NCBI RefSeq assembly: GCF_017916475.1
Contig: NZ_JAFMTB010000001.1
Coordinates: forward strand, 930,001-994,000
Length of the DNA: 64,000 bases
Reading direction: 5' to 3'
Source of the DNA: Patulibacter sp. SYSU D01012
GTDB taxonomy: Bacteria; Actinomycetota; Thermoleophilia; Solirubrobacterales; Solirubrobacteraceae
How positions within the stretch are numbered: the first letter of the stretch is position 1; every line of letters starts with the position of its first letter. Of the stretch, positions 17,472 through 26,139 are shown piece after piece. Below the pieces are notes generated by a model. The model did no database searches, was not told where the DNA came from, and worked only from the letters and a program-made list of their open reading frames with translations. A program made the translations under genes and the position numbers.

Positions 17472-18614
17472 TCACTCGACCGGGTTGCCGGGCAACGGGG
17501 TCGCGACGGCGATCTCGTCGGCGGCGACGATGCGCCGCCCGAGGCCCCCGGCCGGGTCGGCCAGGTACAGCTGGGCCCGGCTCGTCTCGGAGCGCCGGAC
17601 GACGAAGGCCACGCGACCGTCGGCGAGCGTGCCGGCGACCGCGGCGCTCGCGTTCGCGGGCTGGTCGGTGCCCCGGAACGGGAAGAACGGGCCGGCCTTC
17701 GCGGCCGTGTCGACGAGCTGCCCGTCGGGGCGCAGCAGCCGCAGGTCGAACGCCGTCGCCGAGCCGTCGTCGCGGGGAACGCGCTCGCGCACCCCGACGA
17801 GCGTGCCGTCCGGCAGCTCGCCCGCCGCCACGAACGGCTGGAGGGTCCGGCCGCGGGGGACCACGGTCGCCAGGACGCGCCGCCCTGCACCGTCGTAGCG
17901 GCGCACCGCCGCCCGCCCGACGCCCGCGAACTCGCCGCCCTCGTAGCGGATCACCTGCGTCGTCCAGACCAGACCGGCGCGGGTCCACACGGGCGGGGAC
18001 GGCAGGTCGACGCGGCTCCGGCGCACCCGGTACCGCGCGAGCACGCTCGTCCGTGCGCCGTCGCTCGTCACCACCGCGCCGTCGTCGTCGACGACCGCGA
18101 CCCGCGTCGAGTCCGGCGACCACGTCGCGCCCCACTCGCTCGCCGCCCGCACCGCCGTGGCGCGGCAGCCCGCGGGCACGCCGGGCCCGGCACCGCAGAC
18201 CGTCAGAGGGCCGTAGCCGACGGCGGCGATGCGGCGCCCGTCAGGCGACCACCGCAGGGCCGTCGCGTCCCGCGCGCGGCCAAGGGTGCGCACCGTGCCG
18301 CTGCCGTCCAGGTCGAGCGTCAGGACCTGGTCGTCGGCGAGCAGCGCGACCCGCCGGCCGTCCGGCGACGGGGTGGGCGCCTCGCCCCGGACCGTGGCCA
18401 GCCGGCGCGCGCCCGTCCCGTCGACGGCGGCGCCGTGGAGCGTCAGGCCGGTCCGCCAGACGAGCGGCGTCGGCGGCCCGCCGCTGGTCGGCTCGGCCAC
18501 GATCGCGGGGCCGGGGCCGGGGCCGGGGCCGGGCGCCGCGACGGCCGAGGCGGCGGGCAGCAGCCCGGTGCCGCCGACGAGCAGGGCGAAGGCGGCGCAC
18601 GGGACGGGACGCAT
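17472..18614 (-). CDS. Secreted TolB/WD40-like beta-propeller protein
   Basis: 380 residues with a signal peptide (VPCAAFALLVGGTGLLPAASAVAA) followed by a Gly-Pro linker. The mature part has repeated propeller blades: APTPSPDGRRVALLAD, ALRWSPDGRRIAAVG, ATWSPDSTRVAVVDDDG, matching the W/P-S-P-D-G-x-x-I/V-A motif of TolB/PD40 repeats. It is probably extracytoplasmic and may bind ligands or other envelope proteins; no enzymatic residues are evident. A TAGGTT box lies 6 bases before the ATG, consistent with a leaderless mRNA. It is followed on the same strand by cbiX-cbiO upstream (38 bases away) but seems to have its own promoter. Confidence 0.8.
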   Translation of the reverse strand: MRPVPCAAFALLVGGTGLLPAASAVAAPGPGPGPGPAIVAEPTSGGPPTPLVWRTGLTLHGAAVDGTGARRLATVRGEAPTPSPDGRRVALLADDQVLTLDLDGSGTVRTLGRARDATALRWSPDGRRIAAVGYGPLTVCGAGPGVPAGCRATAVRAASEWGATWSPDSTRVAVVDDDGAVVTSDGARTSVLARYRVRRSRVDLPSPPVWTRAGLVWTTQVIRYEGGEFAGVGRAAVRRYDGAGRRVLATVVPRGRTLQPFVAAGELPDGTLVGVRERVPRDDGSATAFDLRLLRPDGQLVDTAAKAGPFFPFRGTDQPANASAAVAGTLADGRVAFVVRRSETSRAQLYLADPAGGLGRRIVAADEIAVATPLPGNPVE

Positions 18615-18652
18615 CGCCCCAACCTACCCGCGCGGCCGGCCGGGTCGACGCC

Positions 18653-20440
18653 CTACGCCGCGAGCGGGTTGAAGCCCGCTGGCAGCTCGAGCCGGTGCGC
18701 ACGCATGAAGTCCTCGTCGGCGAGGATCTGCCGCGTCGGGCCGTCCGCGATGACCTGGCCCTGGTCCATCACGATCGCGCGCGGGCACAGCTCGAGCGCG
18801 TACGGCAGGTCGTGCGTGACGAGGATCGTCGTCGTCGGCAGGCGGCGGATGACGTCCGCCAGCTCGCGCCGCGCCGCCGGGTCCAGGTTGGACGACGGCT
18901 CGTCGAGCACCATGAGCTCGGGCTCCATCGCCAGCACCCCCGCGACCGCCGCGCGGCGGCGCTGGCCGAGGGAGAGCTGGTGCGGGGCGATCTCGCGCAG
19001 CTCCTCCAGCCCGAACGTCCGCAGGGCGGCCACGACCCGCTGCTCGAGCTCGTCGCCCGTCAGGCCCAGGTTGGCCGGGCCGAACGCGACGTCGGTGCCG
19101 ATCGACGGCATGAAGAGCTGGTCGTCGGGGTCCTGGAAGACGATGCCGACCTTGCGCCGCAGCTCGCGGGCGGTCTTCTTCGTCAGCTCGGTCTCGCCGA
19201 TCTGCACCCGGCCCTGCTGGGGCTGCAGCACGCCGTTGAGGTGCAGCAGCAGCGTCGTCTTGCCCGCGCCGTTCGGGCCGAGCAGCGCCACGCGCTCGCC
19301 GCGCTGGATCCGCAGGTGCACGCCGCCGAGCGCCTCGGACCCGTCGGGGTAGGCGAAGTGCAGGTCCTCGACGCTGACCGCCGTCGGCGCGTCCGGGTCG
19401 ATCCCGCCGGGGCCGCCGACCGCGCCGGTGCGGACGCGGCCGCGGTCGCCGCGCCGGCCCTCCTCCGCCAGCTCGAGCGCCGGCGCCTTCTGCGGCGCGC
19501 GCGTCGTCCGTCGGTTGCCGCGCTTGCCGCGCGCGGGGCCGTCGCCGTGCGGGGTGAGCGAGATCGGCAGCCCGACCTTCTCCTCGTAGCCCGGCAGGGT
19601 CACGCGGTAGACGCACAGGTCGCAGTTCATCCGCACGTCGCCCTGGAAGCCCTCGCGGTAGCGGTCGAGCGCCACGCGGGCCAGCCGGCGGTCGGCGCCC
19701 AGGTGCGGGCCGCCGCGGACCGTCAGCTCGGGGTGCTCCTGCGCCCACTCGGCCGCCTGCGCGTAGATGCGGTGCAGCAGCACGCCGGTGAAGAGGAAGA
19801 ACGGGACGACGGCGATCGTCGTCGCGCCCAGGCGGCGGCAGCGCTCGAGGGCGTCCGGGACGCGCGGCTCGGCGACCGAGATCCACGCCGGCTCGACGAT
19901 CGGCAGGCCGCGGCGGTCGGAGAGCAGGCGCGCGGCCTTCGCCAGGTCGCCCGACGCGTCGGGGTCGCTCGACCCGCGACCGACGAGGACGACGCCCGAC
20001 GTCTCGGGCGGCGCGTCGCCCAGCGTGGACGAGATCCGGTCCTCGGCGACCTCGAGCACCCGCGGCTCGATCGACAGGTCGCGGCCCATGTGGAAGCGGA
20101 CGTGCGGGTGGCGGATGCGGGCGCGGGCGAGCGTCGCGGGGCCGTCGTTCTTCAGGTGCCCCGCGGCGAGCAGGACGATCGGCACGGAGACGATCTCGGT
20201 CGCGCCGTCCGCGACCAGCCGGTCGATCGCGACGTCCGCCGACGGCTCGGCCAGCTCGATGAACCCGCCCGCGTGGTGGATCTCGGGATCGAGCTCGCCC
20301 ACGTGGGCGACGAGGTCCCAGAACTCCTCGACGTGGTCCGCGTCGCGCGACCCGTGGCCGATCAGGACGAGGGACGGCCGGTCGGGGCTCGGATGCCCGG
20401 CCGTGCCGGAGCGGGCGTCGGTTCCGCGGAGGAGGGCCAC
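18653..20440 (-). CDS. Fusion of sirohydrochlorin cobaltochelatase (CbiX) and cobalt ECF transporter ATPase (CbiO)
   Basis: 595 residues in one uninterrupted frame. Residues 22-300 are a two-lobed CbiX chelatase: LVLIGHGSRD (His29) and PIVLLAAGHLKNDG (His95) in lobe one, VVPFFLFTGVLLHRI (His223) in lobe two, then the MNCDLCVYR Cys pair typical of long CbiX proteins. After a basic linker (about 300-350), residues 354-595 are CbiO: Walker A GPNGAGKTTL (389-398), Q-loop VFQDPDDQLF, signature LSLGQRRR, Walker B ELMVLDEPSSNLDP and H-loop THDLPYA. The protein would join cobalt import to cobalt insertion into the corrin ring. GTG at 20440 has TACCAT 6 bases upstream. CbiM and CbiQ are encoded elsewhere in the window. 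Confidence 0.93.
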   Translation of the reverse strand: MALLRGTDARSGTAGHPSPDRPSLVLIGHGSRDADHVEEFWDLVAHVGELDPEIHHAGGFIELAEPSADVAIDRLVADGATEIVSVPIVLLAAGHLKNDGPATLARARIRHPHVRFHMGRDLSIEPRVLEVAEDRISSTLGDAPPETSGVVLVGRGSSDPDASGDLAKAARLLSDRRGLPIVEPAWISVAEPRVPDALERCRRLGATTIAVVPFFLFTGVLLHRIYAQAAEWAQEHPELTVRGGPHLGADRRLARVALDRYREGFQGDVRMNCDLCVYRVTLPGYEEKVGLPISLTPHGDGPARGKRGNRRTTRAPQKAPALELAEEGRRGDRGRVRTGAVGGPGGIDPDAPTAVSVEDLHFAYPDGSEALGGVHLRIQRGERVALLGPNGAGKTTLLLHLNGVLQPQQGRVQIGETELTKKTARELRRKVGIVFQDPDDQLFMPSIGTDVAFGPANLGLTGDELEQRVVAALRTFGLEELREIAPHQLSLGQRRRAAVAGVLAMEPELMVLDEPSSNLDPAARRELADVIRRLPTTTILVTHDLPYALELCPRAIVMDQGQVIADGPTRQILADEDFMRAHRLELPAGFNPLAA

Positions 20441-20651
20441 CGGTCGATGGTAGCCGCGATGCGTCTCCGGGCGCCCGGGCGGCCGGGGGTTGCGGCCGGG
20501 TGGCCGGACGGGCGACGGGCGGGGCCGGGGGACGCCCGGGCGGCGCCGCCACCTGCGGCGCCGGGGGGAGCGCCGCGCATGCCGGGGGCCCGGGGGCGAG
20601 CCCGCCGGGCGGGGCGTTCTGGCGGGGTAGGGCGGGGGCGCGTGGGGCGGG

Positions 20652-21115
20652 GACGCGTTCCGGTTCAGGGCCGGTAGGCGGACCCGAGCCAGAACACGTC
20701 GGCGGGCGGGGACGCGTTCCGGTTCAGGGCCGGTGGGCGGACCTCAGCCAGAACACGCTGGCGGGCGGGGACGCGTTCCGGTTCAGGGCCGGTGGGCGGA
20801 CCTCAGCCGGAACACGCTGGCGGGCGGGGACGCGTTCCGGTTCAGGGCCGGTGGGCGGACCCCAGCCAGAACACGCTGGCGGGCGGGGACGCGTTCCGGT
20901 TCAGGGCCGGTAGGCGGACCCGAGCCAGAACACGCTGGCGCGCCGGGACGCGTTCCGGTTCAGGGCCGGTAGGCGGACCCCAGCCAGAACACGCTGGCGC
21001 GCCGGGACGCGTTCCGGTTCAGGACCGGTAGGCGGACCCCAGCCAGAACACGCTGGCGCGCCGGGACGCGTTCCGGTTCAGGACCGGTGGGCGGGCCTCA
21101 GCCGGAACGCGATCC
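20652..21115. repeat. 59-bp tandem array, eight copies, each with internal hairpin
   Basis: GTTCCGGTTCAGG recurs at 20657, 20716, 20775, 20834, 20893, 20952, 21011 and 21070, exactly every 59 bp; the last copy is truncated. Each unit contains CGCGTTCCGGTT and, 22 bases on, AGCC(A/G)GAACACG, an inverted pair matching at 9-10 of 12 bases. The first copies are joined by GGCGGGCGGGGACG and the later ones by GGCGCGCCGGGACG. 59 is not a multiple of 3, so it is non-coding. The rest of the 839-bp gap 20441-21279 is featureless GC-rich DNA. Confidence 0.88.
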
Positions 21116-21279
21116 GGGCGGCACACCGTTTCGGATCACCGCCCCAGAGCGCGGGCGATCCGGAGCACGCCGCGCCCGCCGCCCGCCGCCCGCCGCCCGC
21201 CGCGGCGGGGCGCCGCGGCCGCCGTCAGTCGGCGGTCGCCCCCGCGCCGCGTGCACCTCCCGCCGCGCCGACCGACCCC

Positions 21280-22770
21280 TCAGTCCGCGGTCGCCCCCGC
21301 GGCCCGGTCGCCCGCCGGCGCCCCGTGGCCGCCGGCCCCCGCCCCGCGCGGGGCGTCCCGCACCAGCGCGAACACCAGCACCGCGCCGGCGAGGGCGAAC
21401 GCCGCCGCGAACCAGAAGGCGTGCGCGTAGCCCTGCGCCAGCGCGTCCGGCACGCCGCTCGCGGCGCCGCCGCGCGCGACGTCCTGCGTGCGGCCGGCGG
21501 CGATCGAGGCCAGGATCGCCAGGCCGAGCGCGCCGCCGACCTGGCGGGAGACGTTGACCAGGCCCGACGCCAGACCCGCGCGGCGGCCGTCGACGCCCGT
21601 CACCGCCGCGGTCGTGATCGGGACCATGCACAGGCCCATCCCGCCGCCCAGGACGACGGACGGCACGAGCACGTCCTTCCAGAACGACCCGTCGGCGTCG
21701 ACCTGCGTCAGGCCCGCCAGGCCGAGGGCGGCGAGGGTGAAGCCGACGGTCAGCGTGGTCCGCACGCCCAGGCGGCCGACGACCTTGGCGGCCTGCGTCG
21801 AGCCGAGGGCCATCATGAACGTCTGCGGCAGGAACGCCAGGCCGGTCTGGATCGCCGTCAGGCCCAGCACCTGCTGCAGGTACAGCGAGACGAAGAACCA
21901 CATGGCGAACATCGACGCGCCGAGCAAGAAGACGGCCATGTTCGCCGCGGTCAGCTGCCGCGAGGCGAAGATGTCGAGCGGCATGAGCGGCGCCGTCGCC
22001 AGCCGCGCCTCGATCGCCACGAACGCCAGGACGAGCGCCACGCCGACGGCGAGCACGATCCAGACCTCGCCCGCGCCCCAGCCGATCGTCTCGGTCCGCA
22101 CGATCGCGTAGACGATCGCCGACACGCCCAGGGTGATCGTCAGCGCGCCCGACAGGTCGAAGCTGCGGGCCGCGGGCCGGTCCTCGGTGCGGTCGGCCGG
22201 CAGGTCGCGCAGCGCCAGCCACACGATCAACGCGCCGATCGGCAGGTTGACGAACAGGATCCACCGCCAGGACAGCAGCTCGGTGAGCAGCCCGCCGACC
22301 AGGCCGCCCGCGGATCCGCCGGCCGCCGCGACCGCACCCCAGGCCGCGAACGCCCGCGCGCGCTCGCGCCCCTCGCGGAACGTCGTCGTCAGGATCGCCA
22401 GCGTCGACGGCGCCACGATCGCCCCGCCGACGCCCTGCAGCGCCCGCGCGGCGATGATCGTCGCCTCGCTCTCGGCCAGCCCGCCCAGCAGCGACGCGAG
22501 CGAGAAGAGCGCGATGCCCGCGACGAACATGCGCTTGCGGCCCAGCAGGTCGCCCGCGCGGCCGCCGAGCAGCAGCAGGCCGCCGAAGGTCAGCGTGTAG
22601 GCGGAGACGACCCACTGCAGACCGGACTCGGTGAAGCCGAGCGCCGTGCGGATCGCCGGCAGCGCGACGTTCACGACGGAGACGTCCAGGATCACCATGA
22701 ACTGCGCGGCGCAGACGAGGAAGAGGATCCCGGCGGCGTGGGCGGGTGGGCGTGCGGCGTCGGTGCTCAC
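21280..22770 (-). CDS. MFS drug exporter, DHA2 (EmrB/QacA) family
   Basis: 496 residues, about fourteen membrane helices. DHA2 hallmarks are VILDVSVVNVALPAIRTALGF in helix 1, QWVVSAYTLTFGGLLLLGGRAGDLLGRKRMF around the helix 2-3 loop, RALQGVGGAIVAPSTLAIL in helix 4 and GGLVGGLLTELLSWRWILFVNLPIGALI in helix 5-6. These proteins export drugs or metabolites by proton antiport. The start is GTG at 22770; GAAAGG is 6 bases upstream as a Shine-Dalgarno and a TAGCGT box lies about 60 bases upstream. No regulator is adjacent. A second DHA2 protein is at 49416. Confidence 0.92.
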   Translation of the reverse strand: MSTDAARPPAHAAGILFLVCAAQFMVILDVSVVNVALPAIRTALGFTESGLQWVVSAYTLTFGGLLLLGGRAGDLLGRKRMFVAGIALFSLASLLGGLAESEATIIAARALQGVGGAIVAPSTLAILTTTFREGRERARAFAAWGAVAAAGGSAGGLVGGLLTELLSWRWILFVNLPIGALIVWLALRDLPADRTEDRPAARSFDLSGALTITLGVSAIVYAIVRTETIGWGAGEVWIVLAVGVALVLAFVAIEARLATAPLMPLDIFASRQLTAANMAVFLLGASMFAMWFFVSLYLQQVLGLTAIQTGLAFLPQTFMMALGSTQAAKVVGRLGVRTTLTVGFTLAALGLAGLTQVDADGSFWKDVLVPSVVLGGGMGLCMVPITTAAVTGVDGRRAGLASGLVNVSRQVGGALGLAILASIAAGRTQDVARGGAASGVPDALAQGYAHAFWFAAAFALAGAVLVFALVRDAPRGAGAGGHGAPAGDRAAGATAD

Positions 22771-22963
22771 GCGGCGGCCTTTCGGAGAGGGAGGGAGGAC
22801 GCCCGACGCTCGCGCGCGGGGCGGCGGCCCACGCTAGCGCGTCGCCCCCGGCACCCCCGCGCGCTCGGCGTCCCCGCGGGTCGGACGCGCGCGCCGCGCC
22901 GGCGCGCCCGCCCGCCCCGCCCGCCCGCGTCGCCCGCGCGCCGCCGCCCGGCGCCGGCGACGG

Positions 22964-23515
22964 TCACCGCGTCGGCCGCAGGACCTGGCCGACCGCGCCG
23001 GTCGGGATCCGGTGCTCGTCCACCAGCTCGAGCGCCAGGTGCTCCTGGAGGGTCGCGAACGGGCTGCGGCCGCGGCCGATCGCGATCGGGACCCGCGTCA
23101 GGTGGTACTCGTCGACGAGGCCCAGCGGCGTCAGCGCGCTCGCGAGGGTCGGCCCGCCGTGCACGAGGACGGTGCCGGCGTCCGGCCGCGACCGGAGCTC
23201 CGCGATCCCCGCACCCACGTCCCGGAAGACCTCGACCGGGCCCCAGTCCGCGCGCTCGAGGGTGCGCGAGAACACCGCCTTCGGGGTTCCGTTCATCGCG
23301 GTCGCCACGGGGCCCTCGGTGGCCTGCCAGTGCGGGCCCATGATCTCGTAGCTCCGCCGGCCCATCGCGTGCGTTCCCGCCGCGTCCAGCGCCCGCTGGT
23401 TCCAGCCCCCGTCGTCGCCGAAGTACCGGAACATCCAGTCGTGCGTGCCGTCGGGGCTGGTGGCGAACCCGTCGAGCGACAGCACCATCTTGAGGACGAC
23501 CGTCCTGTGCGTCAT
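22964..23515 (-). CDS. Dihydrofolate reductase-fold (RibD C-terminal domain) protein
   Basis: 183 residues. The fold is recognised from VVLKMVLSLDGFATSPDG at the N-terminus, AMGRRSYEIM, KAVFSRTLERADWGP, TVLVHGGPTLASALTPLGLVDEYHL and PIAIGRGRSPF. These are the RibD_C/YyaP-type NADPH-binding motifs; such stand-alone proteins are common in actinobacteria and mostly uncharacterised. True dihydrofolate reductase activity is unlikely because the folate-binding acidic residue pattern of FolA is absent. The ATG at 23515 gives a complete fold. It is flanked by the DHA2 exporter and fdhD, with no clear functional relation to either. Confidence 0.88.
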   Translation of the reverse strand: MTHRTVVLKMVLSLDGFATSPDGTHDWMFRYFGDDGGWNQRALDAAGTHAMGRRSYEIMGPHWQATEGPVATAMNGTPKAVFSRTLERADWGPVEVFRDVGAGIAELRSRPDAGTVLVHGGPTLASALTPLGLVDEYHLTRVPIAIGRGRSPFATLQEHLALELVDEHRIPTGAVGQVLRPTR

Positions 23516-23666
23516 GGAAGAGCAGACCGTCCGACGCGCCGGGACTCATCGGCGGCAGCCGCGGAGCGCACGGGTGGCCGGCGAGACGGGGTCGGGGCGA
23601 TCGCGGCCGTCCGCGGGGGCGCGGGGCGCCCAGGCCCCCGGGCGGCGCACCGCGTGCGGCGGCCGC

Positions 23667-24506
23667 TCAGGCGGCGCCGACCACGCGCCCCGGGTGCGCG
23701 TAGAGCGTGAAGCGGCCGTCGCGGACGAACGCGGCGAGGGTGACGCCCAGCCGCTCCGCCGTGGCGACGGCCAGGCTCGACGGGGCCGACACCGCCACGA
23801 GCACCGGCACCCCGGCGGCGGCGGTCTTCTGCACCAGCTCGTAGCTCACGCGGCCCGACAGGACCGCGACCGCGTCGCCCGCAGGCAGCCCGCCGGCCAG
23901 CAGCCGCGCCCCGAGGACCTTGTCGAGCGCGTTGTGGCGCCCGACGTCCTCGCGCACCGCCAGCACGTCGCCGCCCGGGGAGAAGAGCCCGGCGGCGTGG
24001 ATGCCGCCCGTCTCGTCGAACAGGGGCTGCGCGGCGCGCAGCGCGTCCGGCAGGCCGGAGAGGACCCCCCCATCCACCCGCAGCCCGCCGCCGACGACGG
24101 GCACCCGCTCGCACAGCGCGTCGAGCGACGCGGCGCCGCAGACGCCGCAGCTGGCCGTCGACATCAGGGTGCGCACCGCCAGGTCGCGGCGCGGCGCCCC
24201 GCGCAGGTGCACCGTGACGACGTTGTAGTGCTGCTCCTCGACGTCGGTGCAGTACCGGATCTCGGCCAGGTCCTCCGGGCCGGCGAGCACGCCCTCCGCG
24301 TGCAGCAGCCCGGCCGCCAGCTCGAAGTCGTGGCCCGGCGTGCGCATCGTCGCCGTCGTGGCGAGGACCGTGCCGTCGGGGCCGGCGACGCGGATCTCGA
24401 GCGGCTCCTCGCCGACGACCCGCTCGCGCCGGCGCCGCACGGCGTCCCCGTCGACGACCGTCGCGGGCACCCGGGCGACCCGGCGACGGGCGGTGGGCGC
24501 GACCAT
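23667..24506 (-). CDS. fdhD: Formate dehydrogenase accessory sulfurtransferase
   Basis: 279 residues. FdhD carries sulfur from a cysteine desulfurase to the molybdenum cofactor of formate dehydrogenase. The catalytic Cys pair is in TASCGVCGAASLD; other family blocks are EEPLEIRVAG, RTPGHDFELAAGLLHAEGV, AREDVGRHNALDKVLG-like (VREDVGRHNALDKV) and SGRVSYELVQKTAAAGVPVLVAVSAPSSLAV. The ATG at 24506 has TACGGT 6 bases upstream, so the mRNA is probably leaderless. Its client is very likely the Sec-containing formate dehydrogenase at 36-40 kb, on the same strand. Confidence 0.95.
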   Translation of the reverse strand: MVAPTARRRVARVPATVVDGDAVRRRRERVVGEEPLEIRVAGPDGTVLATTATMRTPGHDFELAAGLLHAEGVLAGPEDLAEIRYCTDVEEQHYNVVTVHLRGAPRRDLAVRTLMSTASCGVCGAASLDALCERVPVVGGGLRVDGGVLSGLPDALRAAQPLFDETGGIHAAGLFSPGGDVLAVREDVGRHNALDKVLGARLLAGGLPAGDAVAVLSGRVSYELVQKTAAAGVPVLVAVSAPSSLAVATAERLGVTLAAFVRDGRFTLYAHPGRVVGAA

Positions 24507-24601
24507 CGACCCACCGTAGCGCCGGCGCGCGTCGCCCCTGTCGGCGACGGCCCCCGACGCCGCGGCGTGCGCGGACGCGGCCGCCGTCGCCGCGGTGCCG
24601 A

Positions 24602-24775
24602 TCGCCGTAGTTCCCGTCGTCGCGGCTCCTGTCGTCGCGGCTCCCGACGCCGCGGTTCCCATCGTCCCGGCTCCGCATGCCCCGGCTTTCGACGTCGCGG
24701 TTCCCGATGCCCCGGTTCCCGACGCCCCGGCTCCCGGCGCCGCCGCTCCCGTCGCCCGGCGGTCCCGCGAGGCCC
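24602..24775. repeat. 15-bp degenerate minisatellite upstream of fdhD
   Basis: About eleven consecutive 15-bp units of the form GTCGTCGCGGCTCCC or GCCCCGGTTCCCGAC fill most of the 305-bp gap 24507-24811 between fdhD and the antiporter gene. Read in either direction they give a five-residue repeat, but there is no start signal and one unit breaks the register near 24770, so they are treated as non-coding. Confidence 0.75.
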
Positions 24776-24811
24776 CGGCGCCCACGCGCCGGTCCGGGAC
24801 GACGCCCCCGC

Positions 24812-26122
24812 TCACGCGGCCTCCGGCCCGTGCGCCGCCCGACGGCCGGCGCGCAGCCACCGCCGCTCGAGGGCGCTCGACGTCGTCCCGTGCACCACGA
24901 CGGACACGATCATCACGGCGATCGCCGTCCACATCACCGTCTCGGCCTCGCCCGTCGCCAGCAGGCCCGTCGCGAGGGCCGCGGTCGTGTAGTTGACCGC
25001 CGCCACGCCGCGGACGCCGAACCACGCGACGTAGAGCCGCTCGCCGCGCGGCATCCCGGACCCGACGAGCGCCAGCAGCGCGAACGCCGGGCGCAGCACC
25101 ACGATCAGCAGCGGCGCGAGCAGCCAGCCCTCGAGCCCCGGCCGGCCCAGCCCGTCCAGGGTGAGCGAGCTGCCGACGAGCAGCAGGACGGCCAGGACGA
25201 GCACGCGCTCGGCGCCGCCGGCGCCGTCGTGCAGCTGTCGGCGGGCCTCGTCCTCGTACCGCCGGCGCCGCAGCGCCAGGCCGCCGGCGAACGCCGCCAC
25301 GAACCCGTAGCCGCCGAGCAGCTCGGCGCTCGAGTACAGCAGCAGGGCCGTCGCGACCGCCGCCCACGCCGGGAAGTCGCGCGCCACGAGGCCGCGCTCG
25401 ACGCCCCAGCGCATCGCCCCGGCGGCGGCGATCCCGCCGACGACGCCCACGACGACCGGCACCGCCAAGGCGTAGAGGACGTCGGCGGTCAGCCACGCGC
25501 CCAGCCCGCCCGTGGCCCCGTCGTCGCGGGCCAGCACCAGGCCGAGGACGAGGATCGGCATCGCGGCGCCGTCGTTGCCGCCCGCCTCGGCCGTCAGCGC
25601 CGCCTGGGCGCGCGGCTCGTCCTCCGACTCGCCGGGCGGCCCCAGGCCGACGTCGCCGGCCAGCACCGGGTCGGTGGGCGCCAGGGCGGCGCCGAGCACG
25701 AGCGCGGCGCCCGCGGACAGGCCCATGGCAGTGGACGCGAAGAGCGCGATCGCGCCCGCCGTCAGCGGCAGCGTCACGAGGAGCAGCAGGCCGACCGTCC
25801 GCCAGCGGCGCAGCGACGCGCGCCGCACCCGCAGCCCGGTCGCGAAGACCGCCACCGCGATCGTCACCTCGGACAGGATCTCGACGATCTCGTGGTCCCG
25901 CCGCAGGTCCAGGTGCTGCACGCCGATCGCCGGCAGCAGCACCGCGGCGATGGCGCCCATCGCCAGGTAGACGATGCCGGTGGAGAACGCCCGCTCGGAC
26001 TCGTTCGACAGCGCGCCGATCGCCAGCACGCCGGCGAGGGCCGCGAGGAACAGGATCTCCGGCACCGCGCCGAGCAGCGAGATGCCGGGCTCGGCGTCGG
26101 CGAGGAGGACGGGTGGTCGCAC
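24812..26122 (-). CDS. Cation:proton antiporter, CPA1 (NhaP-like)
   Basis: 436 residues with about twelve membrane helices. The ion-exchange core is seen in helix 5-6: GAALAPTDPVLAGDVGLG (T-D-P motif) and ALTAEAGGNDGAAMPILVLGL, where N-D replaces the family's usual E/N-D-G pair and is typical of CPA1. It would exchange Na+ or K+ for H+ across the inner membrane. The start is GTG at 26122, 17 bases after the selA stop on the same strand, so it is probably transcribed with the sel genes. A C-terminal Arg-rich end is short. The functional link to selenium metabolism is not obvious and may only be read-through. Confidence 0.88.
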   Translation of the reverse strand: MRPPVLLADAEPGISLLGAVPEILFLAALAGVLAIGALSNESERAFSTGIVYLAMGAIAAVLLPAIGVQHLDLRRDHEIVEILSEVTIAVAVFATGLRVRRASLRRWRTVGLLLLVTLPLTAGAIALFASTAMGLSAGAALVLGAALAPTDPVLAGDVGLGPPGESEDEPRAQAALTAEAGGNDGAAMPILVLGLVLARDDGATGGLGAWLTADVLYALAVPVVVGVVGGIAAAGAMRWGVERGLVARDFPAWAAVATALLLYSSAELLGGYGFVAAFAGGLALRRRRYEDEARRQLHDGAGGAERVLVLAVLLLVGSSLTLDGLGRPGLEGWLLAPLLIVVLRPAFALLALVGSGMPRGERLYVAWFGVRGVAAVNYTTAALATGLLATGEAETVMWTAIAVMIVSVVVHGTTSSALERRWLRAGRRAAHGPEAA

Positions 26123-26139
26123 CCCGCCCGGGTACCCGC

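Noticed and set aside
20652-21115. CRISPR array
   Set aside because: The units are contiguous 59-bp tandem repeats with no unique spacers, and no cas genes are in the window.
24595-24996. Plus-strand protein with pentapeptide-like Ala-Pro-Val repeats over the 15-bp minisatellite
   Set aside because: It runs into the antisense of the antiporter gene, has no start signal, and the repeats are equally readable on the other strand.
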